Of a stretch of DNA of 41,826 nucleotides, positions 32,019-40,700 are shown in pieces. The DNA lies in contig CAIQOO010000222.1 in NCBI GenBank assembly GCA_903873485.1, positions 1 to 41,826 of the forward strand, read 5' to 3'. The first letter of the stretch is position 1; each line of letters begins with the position of its first letter. Made by a program: the position numbers and the translations under genes. The DNA is from an uncultured beta proteobacterium. Its GTDB lineage: Bacteria > Pseudomonadota > Gammaproteobacteria > Burkholderiales > Burkholderiaceae_C. A model generated the notes under the pieces. The model was not told the DNA's origin, did not search any database, and was given only the letters and a program-made list of their open reading frames with translations.

Positions 32019-32588
32019 TTATGGTCGAACGTAAATTCTGTCGCCGCGCCTTTTGCTTTGGTAATACGACGGGACAAATGACTGGAACCCTGACCAACCC
32101 ACCCAAAGTTCGGAGTTACCACCTTCTTTGAATGCCGTAATGATGTGCATCGTTTCTTTTTTCAAAACGAAACGCGACAAACAATACATTGTCCGGTCGG
32201 AATGCCCGCCTTGATCTATCCATATCTCATCTGGCCTCTTAATCGTCTCGGCAATGTAGGTGACATACTGCGCACGGCCATTGACATTGATCTTCATGTC
32301 ACCGGTCAAGTGATTGGTGAATAAGTCTCTGGAAACAATGCGCCGGAACGGAACCAGATCAGTCAATTCGACGGACTCATTTCTACCAGCGTCAAATTCG
32401 GTCATGAATCTGTCCAGGTAAAACAATTCGTCTTTTCCTGCTGGCAGCACCTCAAGTTTTACAGTCCGTGGCTCAGGCATTCCCATTGCGTCCCTTGGTT
32501 GACTGCCGCCCCTTTTGTTTGGCCTCCCCTCATGCCCAGGGAAAGTCTTAAAGAACAGCAGAACCACATTGTCAGGGATGACCCTCAT
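32019..32588 (-). CDS. PBECR2-like phage nuclease domain protein
   Basis: A 189-residue protein. The second half (about 80-189) matches the phage Barnase/EndoU/ColicinE5-RelE-like (PBECR2) nuclease pattern: VSRDLF...GDMKINVNGR, YVTYIAETIKRPDEIWID, a strand-rich middle, GWSGFQSFVP and a final RRGDRIYVRP. These domains occur in phage MuF polyproteins and are predicted RNases/toxins. The N-terminal 75 residues are unassigned. It is coupled to the 1575-residue helicase gene by a four-base overlap, so the two are probably produced together. Catalytic residues are not proven here. Ends at the terminator at 31986-32014. Confidence 0.7.
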   Translation of the reverse strand: MRVIPDNVVLLFFKTFPGHEGRPNKRGGSQPRDAMGMPEPRTVKLEVLPAGKDELFYLDRFMTEFDAGRNESVELTDLVPFRRIVSRDLFTNHLTGDMKINVNGRAQYVTYIAETIKRPDEIWIDQGGHSDRTMYCLSRFVLKKETMHIITAFKEGGNSELWVGWSGFQSFVPSYYQSKRRGDRIYVRP

Positions 32589-35500
32589 ATCAGTGCATTC
32601 TGCTGCTCCACTTTGCGCTGGTGCAGGAAATGCGCCAAGCCTGTGTCATCCCCGGCCTCGTAGGGTGAAGACATCAATTCCCTCAATGCATATTTGTCGC
32701 GCAGCCTTTTTCTGTTTACCACCTCAGACGGGTGGTCATTCAGCAGGTCTATAAGCTCAATGTTTTTGTTCTTTTGACCCGTTCTGTGCAGTCTGCCATT
32801 TCGTTGTGCATGGTTCATGGCCGTCAAACTTGTCTCGTACTGAACCAAAAATTGGCCCGATTGCAAGTTGGCACCAGTTGACCCGGCATCCGATGCCACC
32901 ATGATGTCGTGCGTCCGATCACCCTTGTCCGGGTTGAAGCCCCTGATCTTGGCCGCCTTGTCCGCCGACGAATCCCCGCCGGTCAGTGTCATGACCCGAT
33001 GCCCGTCAGCTTCCAGCCGCTTTTTGATGTTGGCCACCGCCTCCAGACTGTGTGCGAAGATCACACCTGGCTTGCCCTTGCGCTCAGTGGCCAGCTTGGC
33101 CAGTGCATCAAGTTTGGCTGATTCAGGGTGAGAATCGAGGATGTTGCGCACCGCAGAGCCTTTGATGATGCCAAGGCTTGACGACAATTCTTTGGCAATG
33201 GCTTCGTGCTGATCTTCAGGCGCATCCTTGAACTGGCCGGGAGAGATGGCTTTCATGGCCTCCACGTTGGTTTTACCCTCCATGCGTGCCATGCGCACCG
33301 CGCCGATGTTTTTGTCAAGCTCCGCCAGTGCTTTGGTTTGGGATTCAGACGGCTTGACGCTGATTTCCTGCTTGTTGGCCGTTACGCCCTTGGGGTCTAG
33401 CTTGTAACCAATGACGCTATTGAGCATTTCGCGCTTGAGTGCGTCTTTTGACCCTTGGGTGTCAACGCCGTATCGGCGCATGAAGGCCGCTCTGTCGCCG
33501 TGCTTTTCTGGCTCCAACTTTTCCATGATCGAACCGGCCTCGGACGTATCATTTTTGACCAAATCTGCCGATGCACTGATGGTGTAAGGCGTGTTGTCCG
33601 TCACGCCGCCGATAGCGTTGGACATGCGCGAGTTGTCTTTGCCCTGCCGGTCCAAAAGGCCATGACCCTCGTCGATGGTCGAAAAGTCGAAGTTGATGCC
33701 GTGGTGGTCAAGTACATCTTTGGTGAATGTGGATCGTTCTTTGCGACTCATGCCGTCCATTCGGTCAGCCACCGCCGAGGGGGTTTCGCCGGTTTTCATG
33801 CCAGCCATCTTCAGTAGGTCATCACGGAATGACTGGTGCGTCACCACTGAAAAGTGCGTGTTCGGGTCTTTGTAGGATGCCATGCGCGACTCGAATGAGG
33901 CACCGGGTTCACAGTGCCACTTGTATTTTCCTGGCTCAAGAAAACGGCTGGCTTCAGCGCCCATTTGCCCCTGCACGATGCTGGGGACAACGAAAATGCC
34001 TTTTTTCACCTTGCCTTGAGATTGCAGATGCGAGAAAGCCCCAAGGGACATGGCACTTTTACCGCTCCCTGTACCGCTTGTCAGCGCCACCCGCTTGTTT
34101 GCCGCAATGAACTTGATCGACCGCTGGCGCATGATGCCCTCCCCGGACATGGTCGGGTTGAACAACTTGACCGGCTGGCCGGGTTTGGAGTTTTGCCCGA
34201 TCAGTGGCACCATGGCCGCCAGTGTGCGCTCTGCTGCATGGCCGAGGGTGTGCCGTTCATCCGCCGCCAGTGGCTTTGCTTGCTTTGCGGGCTTTGGCGC
34301 ATCATCGCCAAACATATCCCCGCCGCCGCCAAACATATCATCAGGCTCCTGTTCGGTTGAAAAGAAGCCCATTTGGGATTGTTCAAACGCCTCTTTTTCC
34401 TCGCGGGCCTGGTCCAGTTTGTCAGATACGCTACCCGATGCGTACTTGCCCTGGTTACGCTCGCGCAGGCCATCAATCAGTTGACGCTCTTGCGCTTCGC
34501 GTGCCGCCCGTGCTTGCGGGTCAACCGCATCAAGGTGATTCAGGTTGCCGCGAATGACTTGCCGCCCGAGCTTGAGTGGGGCATCCGGGTTGAGTTTGTT
34601 GTAATTCTCATGGAATGACTGACCAACCTTTGACTTGATCAGGTCTTGCATGGAAGCGTATGCCTTTTCATGGCCACCCATGGCACCAGCATACTTTTGC
34701 CAGTCCAGTGATGCAGCATGGACCTCTTCAGACAATGTGTCGCGTTGCGACTTCCAGTCATTCCATTCTGGGTTGCTGGTAGTCTCGCCAAACATATCGA
34801 CAACTTCTTTTTCAGGCTCATGCGCCGCCATGCCGTCCAGCCGCGCGCGCAGTTTGGCCGCATCCGGGTCTTCATGCGCCACGTTTGAATAGAAGTGCTC
34901 GCGCAGCGCCCGCTGATCATCGTTTGACAGCTCGCCAATGGGTTTGTAGGCCGCAATGCCCGCTGGTTCATCCGACAGCGCCCGGTGCAGCGCCTCTTGC
35001 GCCACCTTGTCGGGTTCAAAGTTTTGCCGTTGCAGTGTCGATATTTTTCCCCCGTAGTTGCTTTGGACGTAGTTGTCGGCGTATTCATTGAAGGTGTCGG
35101 CCAGCGACTCAGCGCGCGCCATCTTGCCGTTTTCCCCTTTGAGTGGTGCCACGGTGTCCAGCGCTTCGCGGTAGCCGTCGCTGTCCCCGGCCTTGTCGAA
35201 AAAGTCGGATGATTGAATGTCGGCCATGATGTCCGCCGGGCTATCGCCGTCAGCGGTGCGCCCGCCGATGTAGTCCTTGAGTGACTGGTGCAGGTCGCCG
35301 CCCGGCTTGAAGGGTTGCGCCAATGTGGCGGCCACTCCCGGTTTCAGGTTCATGCACAGGTCAGGCCGGTTCGCAAAGCCAAGAGGCAGCCAGTTGTCCT
35401 CATCCTGTTCGCCGTTGAGAATCGACAAGGTGTTTTTGGTGCGCTCCATATCAGCGCGGTCCACCGGCTTGGATAGCTTGTCCATGCCCTTGGGGGTGAT

Positions 35501-37312
35501 GGTCAGCACCTGATTACCGGCCACCTTGTCAATCGAGTAGTCGCCCCGGTCCAGCCCAATGGCGCGGACTTGTCGAATCGCATCCTCGTCGCTGATCTTG
35601 CCCATGGGGCACTCAAACGGCTTGTTGCTGATGCCACCCTTCATGGCAGTGACCAGCGCGGCATTCGCTTCCATTTCGCCCAGCGCCGTGCCCAGTATTT
35701 TGTGCGCTTCCTCGATGCAGTCTTTGCGCTTTTTGTTGAGTTCACGCGCCGCCTCAAAATCAGCGCCATGGCTGGCCTCGCCCAGGCCAATCTCTTTTGC
35801 CGTTTCGTGCAGGTCTTGCGCCTCAGCCATGGCGTTTTTGGACGTTTCCATGTAGTGATGCAAGTGGTAATCTTCCATGCCGGACGTGAGCTTGTCAACT
35901 TCATCGGACGACAGGTCGGTATGCAGCCTCCGTGCCAGCACTTGCGCCGCCCCGGCAATGCCCAGCACGTCAACCACTGAGCGGTCAACCAACGCGGCAC
36001 CGGTACCGGCCACGGCCAGCCCGTTGATGCTGTTGAATGCGCCAGCGCCAATGTGTTGCCGGAGCTGCTTTTCCGGGTCACTTACTTCTTTTTTGATGGT
36101 TGACAGAAACGCCGTGGTGCGCGCCGTGCGTAGGTCGTTTTCAATGTCAGACACGATCTGGTCATCATCGGCCTCGGTCACCTCCAGGTTGTAGGATTTG
36201 ACCTCGGTTGACTCGTCAATGTCCTTGTTGGCAGTTTGCGCCGCCTTGTTGAGTGACTGCATGGCCTTGCGGGCCTTGATCAGTTCGACCGCGTCCTGAG
36301 CGTTTGCCAGCACTGCCTTTACGTCCGCCGTGATCGGTTCACGAATGGCAGCAATTTCAGCCTTGACCTGTTGCGCCACCACGCCGCGCACCTTGATGGC
36401 CGAGCGTTGGTTGTCGGTCATGTTGGCTTGCCGTTGCGCCACCACGCCGCGCACCTTGATGGCCGAGCGTTGGTTGTCGGTCATGTTGGCTTGCCGTTGC
36501 GCCTTCTTTTGATCAGCCTCTTTTTTGATGACTTCCTCGGATGCGCCCTTGTCAGCCGCTCGCTCTCCATAGTGGGCAGAAAACCCAAGGCTGCTTTTCT
36601 CTTGCGGGCGCGAGTCTTCCAGGTCAGCCGTTGACAGTTGGTCGTCTGGCGTGTGTTCGTTGGCAATTGGCACGATGCCAGCCTCTTGGCGCGCCTGCGT
36701 GTCGGCCATGAGGTGCTGCACTTGCAGGTCAACCGCCTTGTTGGCCTTTTCAAGCAGCGCCGCATGGTGCTTTTGTTCGAGTTTCTTTTGGGTCAGCAGG
36801 GTGGTGTTTTCGGGGATTTTGGCTTTCAAATCCTCTTCCTTCCAACCCATTTTTTCAGCGACTTTTTTGATGAAGTCTTTTTGGCCGATGTGCTTTTGAA
36901 TCTTGACGGCCTCGCGCGCTGCACCCTTGCCCTTGTCAAGCCCGAGCTCCTTGTCGCGGGCGCGCTGGGTCTTTTTGATTTCAGTCTTGGCTTTGGCGCG
37001 CTCGCTGGCCTCTTGCTTGTAGCTGGATTCTGGCTTGATTCCAGAAAGTTTTAAGTAGTTCAGCTTGCCACCAGCGCCGCCGATGACGTGATAGACCCCG
37101 CTGCCGTGCTTGTCCTCCTGCACCATGACCGGCACGCCTTTTGTGCCTGGACCGTTTGGGTGAACAGTTATCCACCTCGCGCCTGGTGCCAGCGGTGTGG
37201 CCTTGGCCAGATCACTGTCAAACGAGTAATCGCCCGGTGCGACGGTGTGGCGGCTGCCGCTGGGGAAAACGAGGGTGATGGCCGACTTGATGAACAGGAT
37301 GGTATTTTTCAT
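32585..37312 (-). CDS. Giant polyvalent protein with C-terminal SNF2 helicase
   Basis: A 1575-residue protein. The N-terminus (about 1-110) has a phage-typical leader ending GGAGGKLNYLKLSGIKPESSYK. Residues about 110-1050 are long charged helices with an exact tandem repeat at about 270-312. The C-terminal third is an SNF2-like helicase: GTGSGKS Walker A at about 1078, DEGH at about 1212, and RNGRLHRTGQ at about 1507 (helicase motif VI). This layout fits polyvalent proteins such as P1 DarB-like factors, carried in the capsid and injected to protect DNA; functional equivalence is inference. No ribosome site; a GTCGTGAC box lies 14 bases before ATG, and a large hairpin precedes it. Confidence 0.75.
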   Translation of the reverse strand: MKNTILFIKSAITLVFPSGSRHTVAPGDYSFDSDLAKATPLAPGARWITVHPNGPGTKGVPVMVQEDKHGSGVYHVIGGAGGKLNYLKLSGIKPESSYKQEASERAKAKTEIKKTQRARDKELGLDKGKGAAREAVKIQKHIGQKDFIKKVAEKMGWKEEDLKAKIPENTTLLTQKKLEQKHHAALLEKANKAVDLQVQHLMADTQARQEAGIVPIANEHTPDDQLSTADLEDSRPQEKSSLGFSAHYGERAADKGASEEVIKKEADQKKAQRQANMTDNQRSAIKVRGVVAQRQANMTDNQRSAIKVRGVVAQQVKAEIAAIREPITADVKAVLANAQDAVELIKARKAMQSLNKAAQTANKDIDESTEVKSYNLEVTEADDDQIVSDIENDLRTARTTAFLSTIKKEVSDPEKQLRQHIGAGAFNSINGLAVAGTGAALVDRSVVDVLGIAGAAQVLARRLHTDLSSDEVDKLTSGMEDYHLHHYMETSKNAMAEAQDLHETAKEIGLGEASHGADFEAARELNKKRKDCIEEAHKILGTALGEMEANAALVTAMKGGISNKPFECPMGKISDEDAIRQVRAIGLDRGDYSIDKVAGNQVLTITPKGMDKLSKPVDRADMERTKNTLSILNGEQDEDNWLPLGFANRPDLCMNLKPGVAATLAQPFKPGGDLHQSLKDYIGGRTADGDSPADIMADIQSSDFFDKAGDSDGYREALDTVAPLKGENGKMARAESLADTFNEYADNYVQSNYGGKISTLQRQNFEPDKVAQEALHRALSDEPAGIAAYKPIGELSNDDQRALREHFYSNVAHEDPDAAKLRARLDGMAAHEPEKEVVDMFGETTSNPEWNDWKSQRDTLSEEVHAASLDWQKYAGAMGGHEKAYASMQDLIKSKVGQSFHENYNKLNPDAPLKLGRQVIRGNLNHLDAVDPQARAAREAQERQLIDGLRERNQGKYASGSVSDKLDQAREEKEAFEQSQMGFFSTEQEPDDMFGGGGDMFGDDAPKPAKQAKPLAADERHTLGHAAERTLAAMVPLIGQNSKPGQPVKLFNPTMSGEGIMRQRSIKFIAANKRVALTSGTGSGKSAMSLGAFSHLQSQGKVKKGIFVVPSIVQGQMGAEASRFLEPGKYKWHCEPGASFESRMASYKDPNTHFSVVTHQSFRDDLLKMAGMKTGETPSAVADRMDGMSRKERSTFTKDVLDHHGINFDFSTIDEGHGLLDRQGKDNSRMSNAIGGVTDNTPYTISASADLVKNDTSEAGSIMEKLEPEKHGDRAAFMRRYGVDTQGSKDALKREMLNSVIGYKLDPKGVTANKQEISVKPSESQTKALAELDKNIGAVRMARMEGKTNVEAMKAISPGQFKDAPEDQHEAIAKELSSSLGIIKGSAVRNILDSHPESAKLDALAKLATERKGKPGVIFAHSLEAVANIKKRLEADGHRVMTLTGGDSSADKAAKIRGFNPDKGDRTHDIMVASDAGSTGANLQSGQFLVQYETSLTAMNHAQRNGRLHRTGQKNKNIELIDLLNDHPSEVVNRKRLRDKYALRELMSSPYEAGDDTGLAHFLHQRKVEQQNALI
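36371..36496. repeat. Perfect 63-bp tandem duplication
   Basis: Two identical adjacent copies (36371-36433 and 36434-36496), plus the first 7 bases of a third, encode an in-frame 21-residue repeat QRQANMTDNQRSAIKVRGVVA. Perfect identity implies a very recent duplication or an active slippage site. Confidence 0.95.
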
Positions 37313-37326
37313 CCTGCCATAGTGCA

Positions 37327-37334
37327 GTCACGAC
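37327..37334 (-). promoter_or_regulatory. GTCGTGAC box upstream of giant polyvalent gene
   Basis: The octamer ends 14 bases before ATG 37312. CTGC-ACTATG-GCAG can fold after it. The sequence after the box (TGCACTATGG) resembles T7/SP6-type promoter cores in order, but this could be chance. Confidence 0.6.
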
Positions 37335-37339
37335 AGCCC

Positions 37340-37366
37340 TAAGCTCCGGTTTCAAACCGGACCTTA
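37340..37366. terminator. Strong inverted repeat, possible terminator
   Basis: TAAG CT CCGGTTT / AAACCGG AC CTTA forms a stem of 7 pairs plus 4 outer pairs, overlapping the stop of the 115-residue gene and lying just before the box. There is no T-run, so it may instead be an RNA processing or protein-binding structure. Confidence 0.4.
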
Positions 37367-37711
37367 GAAACCGATATCCGCATCAAACAGCGTAACCGGC
37401 TCGTCATCAGGTGCAATGCTGGTGGCATCGTTGCCGTTGTGCTCCCAATTGGCACGCCAGTACAGCAGGGCATCGTGCATGGCATCCTCGAAGTTGTCGT
37501 ACTTAGGCATTCGCTCAACCACCTCGGGCTGCTCGAAACTACCCAGTATCGGCATTTGCTCGATGGTGTAATACTTTTTCAGGAAGGCTTTGACGAAATA
37601 CCAATAGACGCCAAAGTTGTGATAGACGGCAATCTTGTTGTCCAGCACCTTGCGGATGTTGGCCGCCACTTGGTCAGGGGGGAGCATTTTCTCGGGCTTC
37701 TTTTTAGACAT
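37364..37711 (-). CDS. Small hypothetical protein
   Basis: A 115-residue protein of unknown role with a Lys-rich start and a helical, Tyr/Phe-rich middle (IAVYHNFGVYWYFVKAFLKKYY). It has a strong AAAGGAAA ribosome site, overlaps the end of the SNF2 gene by 8 bases, and ends within the hairpin at 37340-37366. Confidence 0.6.
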   Translation of the reverse strand: MSKKKPEKMLPPDQVAANIRKVLDNKIAVYHNFGVYWYFVKAFLKKYYTIEQMPILGSFEQPEVVERMPKYDNFEDAMHDALLYWRANWEHNGNDATSIAPDDEPVTLFDADIGF

Positions 37712-40700
37712 TTTGCGTTTCCTTTGGAGTGGCTGCTGCCAGTCTGTTGTTCAGGTGGTCTCGCACGGTTTGGAAGCTCTCTGAAGAGTCGTAATACCCA
37801 CTTGGTTTGAGCGGATGGCCGCCTGGCAAGTCAGCCCGCTCAGTATCCATTATCCCCGCCGCTTCAGCTAGTTTTTGCAGGGCTTTGATGTGGTCTGGCG
37901 ATGTTGCGTATGGACCATGCACCTCAGACATAGCTTCATCCAGATCACCCTTTGGATTGTGCCGAATGCCCGACTCCACCATCGCATGAACCAGATCATG
38001 ATGCCCGGATTTTTGCGCCATTCTCAGCAAAGCGCCATGAACACTGCCGCTTGCGCCACTCCATGCGTACTGGTGGTGCTTGTTGTAGAGCTTTGCGCTA
38101 CTGTCCAAGCGTGTCTTTGGCGCGAAGCTGTCAATCGTCGCGTTCAGTATTCCCTCATGCCGCGCCTTGGCCCACAGCATCGCCAGCGCCCGCTTGGGGT
38201 AGCTGACTTGCGCGCTGTATCCATTGCTTGAGTCGTGAATCTCGCCTAGTGGCACAGCCTCATTGAGTGCAGCCGTGAAGCCGTCCGCCTTTTTGATGCG
38301 CGCCAATTGCTCAGTCTGGAATTGCGCCTTGACTGCCTTGATGGCCGGGATTGCGTCAGAGTTATAACTGGAGTAGTAACCATTATCTCCACTGAACTCG
38401 TGTAACACCGGCCCCCACGGATTATCATTTGTATATAGCACGCCATATGTGCGCTTAGCAATACGAGTCGCATTACCGCCTCTGCCGCGTTTAAAGTCGA
38501 CGTCGACGCCGAACGTCGCCCCACGCTCTGCGTCCATCCAGCCCTGCAAAGCTTTGGCCTTGTTTTCCTCAGTCGGTAGCATGAAGTCATACGTGTCACG
38601 CTTGCCTTTCAGATCGTGACCTTCCAGCAGCACCGGCTTGCCCGTGGCCTTTTCAATCATTGGCACCTTGCCACTATGATAAATGCTGTAATTGTTGGTT
38701 CCCACCCAAATCTGAGCCTGTAGCTTGGCGTAGTTGGCTTTCAATACTTCTGGCGGGATGCCTTTCAGATCATTCAATGACGTGATTTTGATTGGCCTGT
38801 CGGCGATCTTGCGATTGATTTCCTCGGTCTCGACTTTTTCATCAAAGGCGAATGCTGTCGGGTTTTGTAGTTCTTTGAAGTCAACCACCCGCTTGTCGTT
38901 GCCGGTTTCATCGCCATACCGGCGCATCGCCACCTCACCTTTGCGCGGGTCAACGCCGGTCACCACCCATTTGGCCGTCTTGTTGCCGTCAGCCATTTCA
39001 ATGCCAGCGCCAGAGTGCAGCAGTACGCCGGTATTGGCCACAATGACCTCATCGAGGTCCAGCGCCTGTTTGGCGGTGAAATACCGATCCGCCCGCAAGG
39101 CTGAATATTCATTGTCCAGTTTGACCTTGAGTCGCATGGCCGACTGACTGTCCTTGTTTTTCAGTGCACCGTAGCTGCGCTTGACCTCCTGGAACTTGAC
39201 AAAGCGTTGCGCAGCCTCGATGGTCTTGCCAGCCACCAGCCGGGCTTCTTTGGCCGCATGATTGGACTCGAATGCAGCGCGCGCCTGATCGGGGTCAGCC
39301 GCCAGCATGATCATCAGTTCATCGCGATTGACTTCTTTTTTATTCAGGTTTTCGACTTCATTGCCACCACTCCAAACGGCATCCTGCCAGTCTTTTTTAG
39401 CCATGATGGTTTGCAGCCGGTACCCGTCAAAGCTGCCTTTGGTCAGGTAGGAGTGAATGCGCACGCCCTTGTTGGTATTGCCCTGGCGCAGGCCGCGCCC
39501 ATTGCGCTGCTGCATGCTGGCCGGTTCCCATGGCAGATCAAGGTGGTGAATATCGCTGGTACCTTTTTGCAGGTTCAGCCCTTCGCCCATGACTGCAGTG
39601 TTGCCGATGACTACTTTGAGCTTGCCAGCGTTGAAGGCATCGCAGACTTTTTGCCGACTTGCCGACGATGGCGCAGCCTGGGCGTTGATGATGCCGATCT
39701 GGTTACGCGGGATGCCTTGCGCTACCAGTGCGGCAGCAATCTTTTCGTGCGAGTCCACATAGTCACTGAAGACGATTTGACCTCCGTCTTTGACGCTTTC
39801 CAGTATGGATTTGGCGCAGGCAACGTACTTTGGTGCTTTGGTGGCATCGTAAGACGGGTCCAGCAGCGACATATCGGTGGCTGCCTTGTTCATCTTGTCC
39901 ATGATGGAGAAAATGTGTGCATCTCCCGTGGCATCCTTGCCGCCCGCGTTTGCCGCCAGCTCGCGCAGTTCAGCATATTTGGCCTGTTGCGCATCATCCA
40001 TATCGATCAGGTGCTGCATATCCTGACGCTCAGGAAGTTGCAGTCCGACATCGGCTGCTGTCCTGCGCCGCATGACGCGCTTCATGATGCTGCGCAGTTC
40101 ATCCATGTTTTGAAAGCCAGCGGTGATCAACGCCTCCTCCACTACGCCTCCGGTGTTCATGGCCATACCATCCTCGAATTTGGCAAAGCGATCCAGAAAT
40201 TCCTCACTGTTGCGGATGCCTATGCCCTCGAATACTTCAGGCGCGACGTGTGAAATTAAGGCGTAGATTTCAATCGGGCTATTTTTAGTGGGTGTTGCAG
40301 ACATCAAAAACACGTTTTTTCCGTTGTTTTGATCAAGCAGCCAGCGAGACTTGAGGTTGAAGTCAAGCGCCCGCATGGATTGACCGCCTCCGCCGAGGAA
40401 CTTGGGCGATTCGCCAAAGCGGGATTTGATGGCCGCCAAGTTTTTTACATGGTGGCCCTCATCGTATATCAGCGCATCAACCCCCATATCGTTGAAATGA
40501 GTGGCATCGGTGCGGTCTTCTTTGTTGAACGTCTGCCCGGCGCGCGCCTGATTCCAAGCCGTCTTGATCTGATTGGTGCGCTTGTCCCCGGCATTGCCCA
40601 TGCTGTCGCCGCGCTGCACCCAGAAGTCTTTGGAGTTGTATTCGCCCTTGGTCACGGGATCAAGGTCAAGCTCCTCGAATGCCGGTTCGCTGATGATGAT

